A stretch of 64,000 nucleotides of DNA from NCBI RefSeq assembly GCF_900215155.1, contig NZ_LT907980.1, positions 1,116,001-1,180,000 of the forward strand, read 5' to 3'. A program made the translations under genes and the position numbers. The DNA is from Marinobacter sp. LV10R510-11A. Lineage in GTDB: Bacteria > Pseudomonadota > Gammaproteobacteria > Pseudomonadales > Oleiphilaceae. Positions within the stretch are counted from its first letter, which is position 1. Each line of letters starts with the position of its first letter. The notes beneath the pieces were generated by a model. The model saw only the letters and a program-made list of their open reading frames with translations, had not been told where the DNA came from and did no database searches. Positions 49,925-59,689 of this stretch are shown here, piece by piece.

Positions 49925-49955
49925 GGAATGGGTGGCTTTAGCCGCCACCCATTCC
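49925..49955. terminator. Bidirectional hairpin between convergent genes
   Basis: GGAATGGGTGGC and GCCACCCATTCC pair perfectly over 12 bp with a 7-base loop, just after the transporter gene. It overlaps the stop and the glycine-rich final codons of the gene at 49938. There is no T-run, so termination strength is uncertain. Confidence 0.6.
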
Positions 49956-50387
49956 GCCGAATAGAGTGGCGAGTACCACCAATCCGATAATCCAACCGAT
50001 CACTGCCGGCCAAAAACTCACTATTTGCGGAGGCTCTGAATCCGGATTCTCCTCGGCCACATCTGGCTCCGGATAGCCACGTTCATCCTCTTGAGCCAAT
50101 ACATCCTGAAGGCTTTGCCAATCAAACCACTCACCCAAAAAGGCAACAACCGGTGGTGGAAAGCTGCCGTTTTCGGCCATGGGCCGGAGCTGTGGCTCTA
50201 GTTGTCGCCCAATTTCTTGGCGCAGAGGTATTTCATCCGCCGGTGGCTCACACAGTATGGCCTTCCATATACCCGCATCCCGGCTTCTGCCGGAATCGTT
50301 CAGCAGCGCCCTGACCTGAATCATTACCTCACGGACAACCTGACCCTCTGAGGCGTCTAGCTCCCGATCAATTTCACTGTCATTCAT
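49938..50387 (-). CDS. Hypothetical protein with C-terminal membrane anchor
   Basis: 149 residues. A helical, acidic soluble part (MNDSEIDRELDASEGQVVRE, VRALLNDSGRSRDAGIWKAI and FLGEWFDWQSLQDVLAQEDE) precedes a transmembrane helix near the end: SFWPAVIGWIIGLVVLATLF, finishing FGGMGGG. It is probably anchored with the soluble part in the cytoplasm. The final Gly codons form part of a strong hairpin. No family recognised. It is convergent with the YfeH-like gene. Confidence 0.65.
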   Translation of the reverse strand: MNDSEIDRELDASEGQVVREVMIQVRALLNDSGRSRDAGIWKAILCEPPADEIPLRQEIGRQLEPQLRPMAENGSFPPPVVAFLGEWFDWQSLQDVLAQEDERGYPEPDVAEENPDSEPPQIVSFWPAVIGWIIGLVVLATLFGGMGGG

Positions 50388-50519
50388 ACCAGGCTTACTC
50401 CCACCCTATAGATTCATTACGTTTTTGAGAGACAAATGGCGTGTAGTCAAATACGATAGTGAAAAATACAAGAAACTACGGCTTCGCCCTTCAACTCGGC
50501 AGATTATAGAACGACAACC

Positions 50520-52730
50520 ATGTGCGTTACGAATCTCAAAGATCACATGTTATTGCCCTCAGCGCGCTGCTCGACCAGTTCTGCAGCGACAGCGCTGCTG
50601 GTTTCTCTGTTGTTAAGCCCAGCACTAGCCGCTGCACAGCCTCTTTCCGACGATTCCGAAGAAATCGGCTTCTATGGATTCAGCGACGAGATACCGGAGG
50701 TGCTGACAACAACCCGGCTACGCCAGCCTAAAACACGAGTCCCCGGAACCACCACCGTAATCGATGGCGAGATGATCCGCGATTTGGGCATTATGAGCTT
50801 GGTTGAGGTCTTCCGCTTGGTTCCAGGCATGGTCGTGGCTGAGGTTGGCAGCAACACGCCGGTCACAACCTATCACGGCACAGTGCACTATGAACAACGG
50901 CGCATGCAGGTTTTGGTTGATGGCCGTACAGCACACCGCGCCACCCTTTCTGATATGGACTGGCAAACCATGCCGGTCCCCATGGAAATCATTGAAAGAA
51001 TCGAAGTAAGCCGAGGGCCAAACTCAGCTGCCTATGGCATGAATGCCTTCCTGGGAACAATCAACATCATTACCCGCAACCCTGCAGACACCGCCGGTGC
51101 AGAGGTTCGAGTTGTTCGAGGCTCCAGAAACTACATCCGCACCTTTGCTTCAGTAGGCAATGCCAGTGAAGGTTACGACTGGCGACTGGCTTATGAGAAG
51201 CGAAAATTTGGCGGGTTTGACTACGTACCTGATGGGGATGAGCGCGTACCCTTTCATGACGGCCACAATATCAACTCGTTTAATTATTCTTCCCGCTTAA
51301 AAGTAAATTCCGGGTTCAATGCTGATATTCGAGTCGGTGTCGTTGATGGATTGAATGAACAAGACACTGACAGAAGCGGAGAGTTTGGTGCCACCGGGCA
51401 TCCAGACATCGATCTCCGGGATTATTACTTGCAAACACAGCTCAACTTTACGACTTCAGAAAAGCACTTCTTTCACATCCAAGCGAGCTTTAGTAACTAT
51501 AATCGCAGGCAGAGCTGGTCTATTGAGTTACCAGAAACTGCGGTTGACTGCCTGGCAAATGGTGATCTGCTATATCTAAAGGCGAACAGAGGGCTGTGCT
51601 TCCCCGAGAACCCGCCCCCAGGGGGGATTCCACTAACCGCTGACATTAACTCTGACGCTGAAGACTCCCGGTTAGAGTTAGAGCTTCAAGATACCCTTTT
51701 ATTTAATGATGATCTGAAGCTGGTCACAGGCCTGGGCTTCCGCAAGGACACCTACCGCTCTGAAACTTTCTTTAACGGTCGAGGTAACATTTACCAGTCA
51801 CGAGTGTTCGGTAATCTGGAATACACCCCAATCAGCTGGCTTACCGTGAACGGTGGCGGCAACTGGGAGCGCACAACAACCACCGATGAAGGCTATTTCT
51901 CACCCCGTGTTGCTGCAAACTTCACTCTGAGCAACAACCATGCACTCAGGTTTGTCTACTCAAAAGCAGTACGTACACCTGACGGGTTTGAGCAAAGCCC
52001 GGATTATGGATATACACTAAGGAATGTCGAGCCTGCCAAGCATGCCGAGTATGAAGGGTACCGCGTCAACAGTACCGATGTTTGGAAGCATACATCCTAT
52101 GTGACACTAGGGAAAACACTCAAAGAAGAAACCATAACTTCAAGAGAAATCAGTTACTTTGGTCTGTTTCCTATGGATGTAGGTCACCTGTCTCTAGAAG
52201 TTCGTTTATTTAAAGATAGACTCCGGGATATGGTCAGTGGTGTCATCCAGTTTAAGGACTGGACCATTGATAACAACGTAGGTCTCGACCAAGAGGGCGT
52301 TGAGATTGAGGCTACTCTTGAATTCCCCGGAACCACGCTCAGGGCAAGTTATGGCTACCTCGATCAGGATGGTTGGTACACCGGCCCTGTCATTCGTGAT
52401 GAAAATGGCAACCTCGATAGCAACCGACAACAATATACCGTTGACTTGCTTGGCCGCATGTCAGCAAGGCATTCGGGTAGCCTGGCATTCATCCAGGATC
52501 TGCCATTTGGCATTAGGGGTTCTACAGCATACTACTGGGCAGATAAGTTTCGAAACTCGCGGTTTGAGCGCATCGATTTCCGCTTGGCAAAACGAATTTA
52601 TCAGCCGCGCTATTCAGCAGAACTCGCTCTGACCATGCAGCACTACATAAATGAAGAGCCGGATATGAGCCGTGCCAACAATATTGCAGATCAAAACCAA
52701 CTCTTCGTTGAAGCGGGCATCCGCTTCTGA
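50520..52730 (+). CDS. TonB-dependent receptor of a three-gene sensory operon
   Basis: 736 residues. A likely signal peptide (TALLVSLLLSPALAAAQPLS) is followed by an N-terminal extension with DSEEIGFYGFSDEIPEVLTT, resembling a short TonB-box region. The plug has VEVFRLVPGMVVAEVGSNTP and RIEVSRGPNSAAYGMNAFLG, then TINIITRNP. The beta-barrel ends in Phe (EAGIRF). It transports or senses an unknown ligand across the outer membrane. The next gene, 35 bases on, encodes a periplasmic binding-like protein, and the third a hybrid kinase. The start at 50520 is preceded by a weak ribosome-binding site; 50547 is an alternative. Confidence 0.88.
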   Translation: MCVTNLKDHMLLPSARCSTSSAATALLVSLLLSPALAAAQPLSDDSEEIGFYGFSDEIPEVLTTTRLRQPKTRVPGTTTVIDGEMIRDLGIMSLVEVFRLVPGMVVAEVGSNTPVTTYHGTVHYEQRRMQVLVDGRTAHRATLSDMDWQTMPVPMEIIERIEVSRGPNSAAYGMNAFLGTINIITRNPADTAGAEVRVVRGSRNYIRTFASVGNASEGYDWRLAYEKRKFGGFDYVPDGDERVPFHDGHNINSFNYSSRLKVNSGFNADIRVGVVDGLNEQDTDRSGEFGATGHPDIDLRDYYLQTQLNFTTSEKHFFHIQASFSNYNRRQSWSIELPETAVDCLANGDLLYLKANRGLCFPENPPPGGIPLTADINSDAEDSRLELELQDTLLFNDDLKLVTGLGFRKDTYRSETFFNGRGNIYQSRVFGNLEYTPISWLTVNGGGNWERTTTTDEGYFSPRVAANFTLSNNHALRFVYSKAVRTPDGFEQSPDYGYTLRNVEPAKHAEYEGYRVNSTDVWKHTSYVTLGKTLKEETITSREISYFGLFPMDVGHLSLEVRLFKDRLRDMVSGVIQFKDWTIDNNVGLDQEGVEIEATLEFPGTTLRASYGYLDQDGWYTGPVIRDENGNLDSNRQQYTVDLLGRMSARHSGSLAFIQDLPFGIRGSTAYYWADKFRNSRFERIDFRLAKRIYQPRYSAELALTMQHYINEEPDMSRANNIADQNQLFVEAGIRF

Positions 52731-52765
52731 TCACTACTCAGGGAATGTTTCTGGCCCGGGATGGT

Positions 52766-53752
52766 ATGAACAAAAATGTGCGTTTTTTAAGGAGTTGGGC
52801 GACGACAGCGATAAAACTGCTGACGACAGCTGCACTCCTCTGCACTGCGGTGGCGGCGCTCATGCTCGGGAGCACATCCTTTGCCCTCGCCCAAGAAAAT
52901 GATCGCTCTCCTGTCTATCTGTCTGGTTCGGGCAACATTGCCCTAGACCAGCATATACAAAGCCTCCTTGAGAAAAAGCTGGAAAGCCACCGAGACCTAA
53001 TACTCATCTCGGATGTACAGGCGGCCTTTGCCGAAGACGCGCCCATAGTCACAATTGGTTCCGGCGCGTTTTCCCGTGTTCGTCAGGCCAACCGTAATGC
53101 ACCCATACTTGCTCTGCTGGTGGAGCAGGATTTTATAGAGGGTTTCGCTCGCCGCTCATCGGGCCGAATTTCGGGTATCTATCACGGGGTTCCGCTTATT
53201 CGGCAGGCCTTGATCGGAAAAGCCATTCTCCCCCAGGCGTCTCGGATCGCATTGATTGCCACCACAAGTACTGCTGAGCTATACGAAACGCTCATTGACC
53301 AGCTTCCGGAACACAATCTCGAGGCACGGCTCTTTGTTGTGGATGACGATAAACAACTCATCCCCACACTCATCAGGGCACTGAGCTACGGTGACTTTTT
53401 ACTGGCTGCGCCAGATAACGCTATTTACAACCCCAGAACCATAAAACACATTCTTCTGACCGCCTATCGCAGAAACAAAATTGTCATAGGTCCAAGCCAA
53501 GCTTATGTGAAAGCCGGTGCTCTGGCATCGGGTTATGCACCTTTTCCCGTGATGGCCGAGATGGCCGCCCTGTATCTTCAGGCATTTTTTGAAACCGGCA
53601 TGTTTCCGGAGCCGGGTTATCCGGCTATTTTTCGGGTGAAGATCAATCAACAGGTCGCCCGTTCGTTGAACATCCCCTTGGCTCCCCCTGAGCAAATCAT
53701 TCAGGCTGTGGAACTGCGGTTAATGGACCAAAGAGGGCAAGGCGATGAGTAA
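52766..53752 (+). CDS. Periplasmic ABC-type substrate-binding-like protein
   Basis: 328 residues from the ATG at 52766 (MNKNVRFLRSW), with a signal peptide (IKLLTTAALLCTAVAALMLG...FALA). An upstream ATG at 52745 is possible. The body has the two-lobe pattern of TrpX/LivJ-like binding proteins: PILALLVEQDFIEGFARRSS, LPQASRIALIATTSTAELYE, IPTLIRALSYGDFLLAAPDN and AYRRNKIVIGPSQAYVKAGA. No ABC transporter is adjacent. The 3' end overlaps the kinase gene by eight bases, so the protein probably passes ligand information to that kinase rather than to a transporter. Confidence 0.85.
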   Translation: MNKNVRFLRSWATTAIKLLTTAALLCTAVAALMLGSTSFALAQENDRSPVYLSGSGNIALDQHIQSLLEKKLESHRDLILISDVQAAFAEDAPIVTIGSGAFSRVRQANRNAPILALLVEQDFIEGFARRSSGRISGIYHGVPLIRQALIGKAILPQASRIALIATTSTAELYETLIDQLPEHNLEARLFVVDDDKQLIPTLIRALSYGDFLLAAPDNAIYNPRTIKHILLTAYRRNKIVIGPSQAYVKAGALASGYAPFPVMAEMAALYLQAFFETGMFPEPGYPAIFRVKINQQVARSLNIPLAPPEQIIQAVELRLMDQRGQGDE

Positions 53753-55694
53753 CCATTCCGTCGGCACGCCACTATCACGGAAGCTTTTGCTGCTGGGCGC
53801 ATTACCGGCCATTGTGATGTTTATTACGTTGATGGGGTTTTTCACCTCTGCGCGCCTTGACGATGCCAGGCGTGGCCTTTCTGACAGCAGTCAGTTGTTG
53901 GCGGACAGCCTGGCACCTTCACTTGAGTATGCGGTTGTATCTGGCAACACGCTGGCACTACAGGAAATACTCTCGCAGTCTATCCAGCACAGCAAAGCCG
54001 ACTGGATACGCGTAACGGATGTGGTGGGTGAGCAAATTGGTCTCGCAAACCATGACAACAGCCAAGCAAAGCACCCACCAAATGACTTTAAAATCTACGC
54101 GGCAGAGATCCTCCAAAAGCCGCTAGAGTTTGAAACTGACCGGGAAACCCTTTGGTTTGAGCCAGAATACGGTTTCGCATCAGTCGCTCTGCGAGTCGGA
54201 ACTGTTGAGGTTGGGGTTAGTGATAGGGTTCTGGAAGCGCGGCGTACCGACATACTCTGGTCGTCTGTTGCGGTGGGGCTCTCGTTGTTGGTGTTTACTA
54301 TTCTGGTGATCAGTCATACGTTAAACGCGATTCTCTCACCCATCAATCAAATGTCCGGGCGCATCAGCCGCCTGATTGAAAGAGATTACCGAACTGCCAA
54401 AGTGAATAGGAAAAGCAACTCTCGGGAAATTATCGCCATTGAACAACAGCTTAATGAATTGGCCGAGCATCTTGGCACACTGAAATCATCACGGGACCAA
54501 ACACTGGCCGCCTCGGAGCATGCGCGGGAGAAGGCTGAATCGGCAAGCCATGCCAAATCAGAGTTTTTGGCGACCATGAGCCATGAATTACGCACACCGC
54601 TAAACGGTGTACTGGGTATGGTTGACCTGGTTCAGGAAGAAACGCTGAGCTTAAGGCAACGGGATTATCTGCACACTGCCCGGCAATCCACCGAAGATCT
54701 TCTTACGGTCATCAGCGACATTCTGGATTATTCCCGAATGGAGAGCGGCGCTTTCGTTCTGGAACAGCAGATGTTCAATATTCACACACTCATTACAAAC
54801 TGCGTGGCGTCTTACCGGCATGTGGCTGAAGAACAAGGATTGGCTCTAACACTTAACTTCTACGGCGACTGGCCAGAAACGCCCTTGGTGACCGGCGATG
54901 CCCCCAGGATCCGGCAGATCCTTGCCTGCTTGCTTGATAACGCGATCAAGTTCACCAGCGATGGCTTTGTGAATGTTCAGGTTGGATGTTTTGGTGTTGA
55001 AGATGGCTGCATTATTCTCAACTGCTCTGTAAGCGATTCTGGGAACGGTATTCCCCATGAACGAATCACGGATATTTTCAGCTCATTTGAACAACTGGAC
55101 ACGGGTGATACCCGAAGCTTTGGCGGTGCTGGCATGGGGTTGTCCCTGGTACAGAGGCTAGTTGAGCTTTTGGGTGGGCATATTCAGGTGGACACAGACC
55201 CCGGAAAAGGCTCGTCATTCCGCTTTGAACTGCCTATTGAATTGGCATCTCCGGTAGAAACACCTGCGGCGTCTGAAGCAACCCTGCAGACCGAGTTACC
55301 CCTCTCTATGCGAGCTCTGGTTGTGGAAGACAACCCGGTAAATCAACGTGTTGCAGTTGCACTATTAAACCGACTTGGTTTCCATACGGATGCCGTTACA
55401 AACGGTAAGGAAGCCTTGGACAAAGTGCGCAGCGGTCATCAGGGTTATGATGCGATTCTTATGGACTGCCAGATGCCGATCATGGATGGTTATGAAACAA
55501 CGCGCTATATCCGTGAGTGGGAAGTTAGCAACGGCCTGGAGAGAACGCCGGTCATCGCATTGACTGCGGATGTACTGCCCAGCACAGAGCACAACTGTCT
55601 CGAAAGTGGCATGGACGACTACCTTTCCAAGCCGGTGCGAAAGCAAAACCTACGGGACGTTATGGAGCGTTGGGTGAAGCTGCCGACAAGCTGA
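53745..55694 (+). CDS. Hybrid sensor histidine kinase (periplasmic sensor, HAMP, HisKA, HATPase, REC)
   Basis: 649 residues. Two transmembrane helices (about 15-35 and 170-195) flank a periplasmic domain. A HAMP-like linker follows, then HisKA with His280 in [15 protein letters not shown], a HATPase with [18 protein letters not shown] and [11 protein letters not shown], and a receiver with Asp574 in [14 protein letters not shown]. No HPt or DNA-binding output is present, so the phosphate must go to a separate partner. It is coupled to the upstream binding protein. A terminator lies at 55715. Confidence 0.93.
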   Translation: MSNHSVGTPLSRKLLLLGALPAIVMFITLMGFFTSARLDDARRGLSDSSQLLADSLAPSLEYAVVSGNTLALQEILSQSIQHSKADWIRVTDVVGEQIGLANHDNSQAKHPPNDFKIYAAEILQKPLEFETDRETLWFEPEYGFASVALRVGTVEVGVSDRVLEARRTDILWSSVAVGLSLLVFTILVISHTLNAILSPINQMSGRISRLIERDYRTAKVNRKSNSREIIAIEQQLNELAEHLGTLKSSRDQTLAASEHAREKAESASHAKSEFLATMSHELRTPLNGVLGMVDLVQEETLSLRQRDYLHTARQSTEDLLTVISDILDYSRMESGAFVLEQQMFNIHTLITNCVASYRHVAEEQGLALTLNFYGDWPETPLVTGDAPRIRQILACLLDNAIKFTSDGFVNVQVGCFGVEDGCIILNCSVSDSGNGIPHERITDIFSSFEQLDTGDTRSFGGAGMGLSLVQRLVELLGGHIQVDTDPGKGSSFRFELPIELASPVETPAASEATLQTELPLSMRALVVEDNPVNQRVAVALLNRLGFHTDAVTNGKEALDKVRSGHQGYDAILMDCQMPIMDGYETTRYIREWEVSNGLERTPVIALTADVLPSTEHNCLESGMDDYLSKPVRKQNLRDVMERWVKLPTS

Positions 55695-55714
55695 TAAAGC
55701 GCTAATACAAACCT

Positions 55715-55738
55715 GAGCCCTTCCCTGGGCTCCTGTTT
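55715..55738 (+). terminator. Rho-independent terminator after the sensory operon
   Basis: GAGCCC-TTCCCT-GGGCTC followed by CTGTTTT, 20 bases after the kinase stop. It also lies just beyond the stop of the convergent glutathione reductase gene. Confidence 0.75.
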
Positions 55739-55741
55739 TGA

Positions 55742-57103
55742 TCAGGCCACAGGCTCACGCATGGTGACAAACTCTTCTGCAGACGTTGGGTGTATGCCCA
55801 TGGTGGAATCAAACTGGGCCTTGGTTGCACCGGCCTTAATAGCCACGGCAAGCCCCTGAGTTATCTCACCAGCATCCGGGCCAACCATGTGCGCGCCAAG
55901 CACTCGGTCTGTTACGTCATCGACCACAAGCTTCATCAGGCAGCGTTCATCGCGGCCGCTCAGAATATACTTCATAGGCCGAAACTCAGAGCGGTAGATT
56001 CTCAGGGTATGCCCGGCTTCCCGCGCTTCTTCTTCCGTGAATCCCACAGTTCCAATGTTGGGCTGACAGAACACAGCGGTAGGAATCGCGGTGTAATCCA
56101 TCTCGCCCTCGCCATCTCCAAACATCCTGCGGGACAGCACCATAGCTTGAGCGAGTGCCACCGGGGTTAACTGCGGCGTACCAATAACATCGCCAAGAGC
56201 GGTTACTGAAGGTACTGAGGTCTGGAAATAGTCATCGACCACCACATGCCCGGACCCGTTAAGCTCGATACCCAGTTCTGTCAGGCCCAAGCCATCTACT
56301 AGCGCCCTTCTGCCTGTTGCCGCCATAACAAGGCCGGTCTCCATAAACTCGCCATTACTGAGTTTGACTCGGTAGTGGGAGTTTTCAGCTTCCACAGATT
56401 CAATCGTTACGCCAAACTCCAACCGCACGCCTTTTTTCCGCATTTCCTGCTCGGCAAATCGGCGCACATCACCATCAAAACCGCGAAGGAAAAGATCGCC
56501 TCTGTACAGCATGGTGGTTTCCACACCAAGGCCGGCCAGAATGCCGGCGAACTCTACCGCAATATAACCACCACCCCATACCACCGCCTGCTTAGGCAGC
56601 TGAGGCAGATAAAACATCTCATTTGAAGTGAGAATGCACTCCTTGCCCGGAATGTCCGGAATCACTGGCCAGCTTCCGGTCGCTACGGTTATGTGGGCGG
56701 TTGTGTATTCCTTATCGCCCACAACAATCGTACTCGGATCCTTTATGGATGCCGTGCCTTCAATAACGGTCACGCCAGCGTTCTCGAGCAAGCGCCCATA
56801 AATACCGTTGAGCCTTTCTATTTCGGTATTTTTATTGGCGACAAGCGTGGGCCAGTCGAAGCTGACACCGTCCATGGGTACATTCCAGCCATAACCTGCT
56901 GCGTCTTCCAGTTCGTCTTTAACATGCGCCCCGTAAACAAACAGTTTTTTGGGCACACAGCCAACGTTAACGCAGGTACCACCAAGATAGCGGGATTCAA
57001 TAACCGCTACCCGGGCGCCACGCCCAGCAGACATACGCGCCAAGCGCACACCACCGGAACCGGCACCAATAACAATCAGATCATAATCCTGGCTGTCAGA
57101 CAC
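55742..57103 (-). CDS. gor: Glutathione-disulfide reductase
   Basis: 453 residues. The redox-active disulfide is GGTCVNVGCVPKK (Cys44, Cys49), behind the FAD motif LIVIGAGSGGVRLARMSAGR. The NADPH motif is VVWGGGYIAVEFAGILAGLG, with an Arg-containing segment downstream (YRGDLFLRGFD) fitting NADPH preference. The C-terminal His-Glu pair is in GIHPTSAEEFVTM. It reduces oxidised glutathione with NADPH, supporting the GST-like genes in the window. It is convergent with the sensory operon. Confidence 0.94.
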   Translation of the reverse strand: MSDSQDYDLIVIGAGSGGVRLARMSAGRGARVAVIESRYLGGTCVNVGCVPKKLFVYGAHVKDELEDAAGYGWNVPMDGVSFDWPTLVANKNTEIERLNGIYGRLLENAGVTVIEGTASIKDPSTIVVGDKEYTTAHITVATGSWPVIPDIPGKECILTSNEMFYLPQLPKQAVVWGGGYIAVEFAGILAGLGVETTMLYRGDLFLRGFDGDVRRFAEQEMRKKGVRLEFGVTIESVEAENSHYRVKLSNGEFMETGLVMAATGRRALVDGLGLTELGIELNGSGHVVVDDYFQTSVPSVTALGDVIGTPQLTPVALAQAMVLSRRMFGDGEGEMDYTAIPTAVFCQPNIGTVGFTEEEAREAGHTLRIYRSEFRPMKYILSGRDERCLMKLVVDDVTDRVLGAHMVGPDAGEITQGLAVAIKAGATKAQFDSTMGIHPTSAEEFVTMREPVA

Positions 57104-57129
57104 AGAGTCTCCTGTTGCTTGTTACAACG

Positions 57130-57792
57130 TTAATTTTGATTTGCGTTTGCCTTGGCTTCTGGGTGAATTTCGCGGAACAGTATGTGATCCTCGAAACCAC
57201 CGAGGCGAATTTTTCCAAGGCTACGGAAGCCTTCCGATTCATAAAATGGCAGATAGCGGCTGTTACCTGTATCCAAAACCAGCCCGGTTCCCCGCGGGTT
57301 GTCTTCACAGAGCCGCTGAACAGCTTTTAGCAGGTGCCGACCGTAACCACGGTTTTGGTATTTGGGGTTAACCCCCATCAATGGCAACTGGTGTGCAAGT
57401 GGCTGAGGCAGCATTGCACGTATTTTCTCATGATAATCCAGATAACGGCGGGTAGAGGCAAAGCCTGCTGTCAGCACCATGCGAATTTTCCAGCTGAGCT
57501 GATCCGCCAAATTCAGACGAAGATCCGGATCGCCGATGAACGCCACAGCAACCAACGAATCATCAACCATCACGCCAACCGCTTCCTGATCAAGGGCAAA
57601 GTAGAGGTCAACCAGTTCACGTAGAGTGGCCCGGACACGCTGGCTGTAGCCGGGTTTTCGGTGATTGAACAGGTGTTGAAACGTTGGCTCGTTCCGGTAG
57701 GCGTCATACAGAATCGATCTGGCTTCATTTAAAGCACTGATGTCCAACCGGACAATAACCGGTTCTGGTTTGTTATCACTGTCGGTACTCAT
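57130..57792 (-). CDS. GNAT-family N-acetyltransferase
   Basis: 220 residues from the ATG at 57792 after AGGAG. The acetyl-CoA motif is LMGVNPKYQNRGYGRHLLKA (Q/RxxGxG/A), and the C-terminal strand is NSRYLPFYESEGFRSLGKIR. The middle has LVAVAFIGDPDLRLNLAD. This resembles a subgroup of poorly characterised acetyltransferases. The substrate is unknown. It lies between the secretion genes and gor on the same strand, 55 bases downstream of gspM, and may be transcribed with either. Confidence 0.85.
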   Translation of the reverse strand: MSTDSDNKPEPVIVRLDISALNEARSILYDAYRNEPTFQHLFNHRKPGYSQRVRATLRELVDLYFALDQEAVGVMVDDSLVAVAFIGDPDLRLNLADQLSWKIRMVLTAGFASTRRYLDYHEKIRAMLPQPLAHQLPLMGVNPKYQNRGYGRHLLKAVQRLCEDNPRGTGLVLDTGNSRYLPFYESEGFRSLGKIRLGGFEDHILFREIHPEAKANANQN

Positions 57793-57847
57793 GCTTTCGC
57801 TCCTGCCGCTGTCCGGAGAGACCACTCCGGAACCCAGTTAGTCCGAA

Positions 57848-58378
57848 TCAGATTGCCAGTGTTAACCGGACAGATACCCGGCCGGGTTCGCCGGAGCGAT
57901 CCAACGCGGCCTGATCAATCACCACACCATGCTTACCATTGAGCATTTCAAGCCAAGCTGCAACCTCTGAATATGGAACCGCTTCCAGCCATACCCGGAT
58001 GGCACTCTCACCGCTGGGTTCAAAACGCTGCAGCGTAAGGCCAGATTCCCTTGCAGAGCGAGTTACCAAGCCCATTAGTGCACGGCCATCGGCGGGGACA
58101 TCTGCTGATGTAGCTGCCGTCCCTGCTCCACTGCTACCCAGGCGACGAATAGCCGGCTCGTTGGATTGCATCCAAGCCACCAGTTCTGAGGCGTTTTCTT
58201 TGCTTGCAGCAGCCTGATCGTGAAAACTCGCAACTGGGCTCCACACCACGAAATAGAGAATCCCGAGAAGTACGGCAATAGCCAGCACCGTGAGTGCCTG
58301 CTGGTCGCGCTTAGGGAGCTGGTCATACTGTGCAATCAGCTTTCCAACCGACGGTTGCTCTTTCAGTTTCGTCAACAT
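57848..58378 (-). CDS. gspM: Type II secretion system protein GspM
   Basis: 176 residues. A short cytoplasmic start (MLTKLKEQPSVGKLIAQYDQ) precedes one transmembrane helix (ALTVLAIAVLLGILYFVVWS) and a periplasmic ferredoxin-like domain with LVTRSARESGLTLQRFEPSG. GspM is an inner-membrane platform protein that binds GspL. It is last in the gspF-to-gspM series seen here. No gspN follows; the next gene is an acetyltransferase. Confidence 0.88.
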   Translation of the reverse strand: MLTKLKEQPSVGKLIAQYDQLPKRDQQALTVLAIAVLLGILYFVVWSPVASFHDQAAASKENASELVAWMQSNEPAIRRLGSSGAGTAATSADVPADGRALMGLVTRSARESGLTLQRFEPSGESAIRVWLEAVPYSEVAAWLEMLNGKHGVVIDQAALDRSGEPGRVSVRLTLAI

Positions 58379-58382
58379 GGCC

Positions 58383-59687
58383 CTAACCTCCGGATACCGT
58401 TAGGCGGCCACGAGCACCGCTGGCTTCGTTAACAACTGAGCCAATTTTCGCATCTAGCCCTTGACCCGCTAAGCCGTTGCGTAAAGTGCTTAGACGGTCG
58501 TAGCTTTCTGCACGTACATCGACCACCAACTCACCGCGAGATTGGCTGTAATTGATGGAGTTAAACGTGACCGAGCCTGTACTCGCCACGCTTGAGTATT
58601 GCTGGCCGGTGTATTTCATCAGTGTAACAAAATCCACATCAGGCCCATCAGAGCCTGCAATGCGCAGCTGCCCTTCAATCACCCGTTTTACGTTACCGGC
58701 ATGGGCTTTGCGATCGTTGGGGAAGGCGTCGCGGTATACCGTCATGGCCTGTTGCCGCATATCCTCGGCCTGTTGTTGGTAATAAAGGCCCATTCCGGCT
58801 TCCAGCGTTACCTGCACCACAAACCAGACAGCAGCCACAGCGATCAGTGGCTTCCAAGGTTTCAGGGGGCTTGCCTTACCTCCTTTAACCGAGAAATCAC
58901 GCTGGCACAGATTGATAGGATGGCAAAGATGGTGATAGTGAGCATGGGCCAACAGCTCCAGCGGCATAAGCTCCAGAGATTCTTGGCGAACAGAAAGCCG
59001 GCCCGGCACCATAAGTTCACCAAGTAGGGTCTGCTGCTCTTCAAATTCACTTTCAGTTGCGTAAATCACCACGGGGACTTCAGCCACCACGTCCTCCGAA
59101 GGCGGCATAGCCATGGTATGTGCAAACATTCCCAGGTTTGCGGACTGCATGCTCAGCCATTCGCCGCGGTCACTGGCCATCATGGCAGATTCGCCATCCA
59201 GACAGACCGACCACCCGCCTTCCGTCATAGGAAGCAGTGAAGCATCCGGGTAAATGGCGTCTAGTCTGGCGTGGGACCAATCACGGAACAACTCAAGCCA
59301 TTGCGCCATCCGGTCTCGATCTACGGCAGCAACTCGATACCCCTCTTGCGTATGGAGGCCGAGCGCAAGATGAACGCTGTCTATATCCTGGGCAATCTGC
59401 TCCTCAACCGCGTAAGGCAAAGCCTGGTTTATAAAACGGCTTTGTTTTGCGGGAATGTCGGCCACACAGAACAGGGCTTCATCACCCGGAATAAGGCCCA
59501 CTAGCAGCACATCTTCAAGCCCATTCTGGCTGAGTGTCTGCTCGATCGTGCTACGGAAATCACTGCTACCCTGAGCTTGGGCATCACCGCCAGCATCGTA
59601 AAGCACCCAGTTAAACAGACGGTCATCCGGGTTTTCTCCGGGGTCCGTAAAGGGAGGCAAGGGTCGCACATAAAGGCGATAAGACAT
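58383..59687 (-). CDS. gspL: Type II secretion system protein GspL
   Basis: 434 residues: an actin-like cytoplasmic domain (VLLVGLIPGDEALFCVADIP and FINQALPYAVEEQIAQDIDS, typical GspL text), one transmembrane helix (KPLIAVAAVWFVVQVTLEAG), and a periplasmic domain at the C-terminus. GspL recruits the GspE ATPase to the membrane platform with GspF and GspM. It ends four bases before the gspM start and begins two bases after the gspK stop. Confidence 0.92.
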   Translation of the reverse strand: MSYRLYVRPLPPFTDPGENPDDRLFNWVLYDAGGDAQAQGSSDFRSTIEQTLSQNGLEDVLLVGLIPGDEALFCVADIPAKQSRFINQALPYAVEEQIAQDIDSVHLALGLHTQEGYRVAAVDRDRMAQWLELFRDWSHARLDAIYPDASLLPMTEGGWSVCLDGESAMMASDRGEWLSMQSANLGMFAHTMAMPPSEDVVAEVPVVIYATESEFEEQQTLLGELMVPGRLSVRQESLELMPLELLAHAHYHHLCHPINLCQRDFSVKGGKASPLKPWKPLIAVAAVWFVVQVTLEAGMGLYYQQQAEDMRQQAMTVYRDAFPNDRKAHAGNVKRVIEGQLRIAGSDGPDVDFVTLMKYTGQQYSSVASTGSVTFNSINYSQSRGELVVDVRAESYDRLSTLRNGLAGQGLDAKIGSVVNEASGARGRLTVSGG

Positions 59688-59689
59688 GG

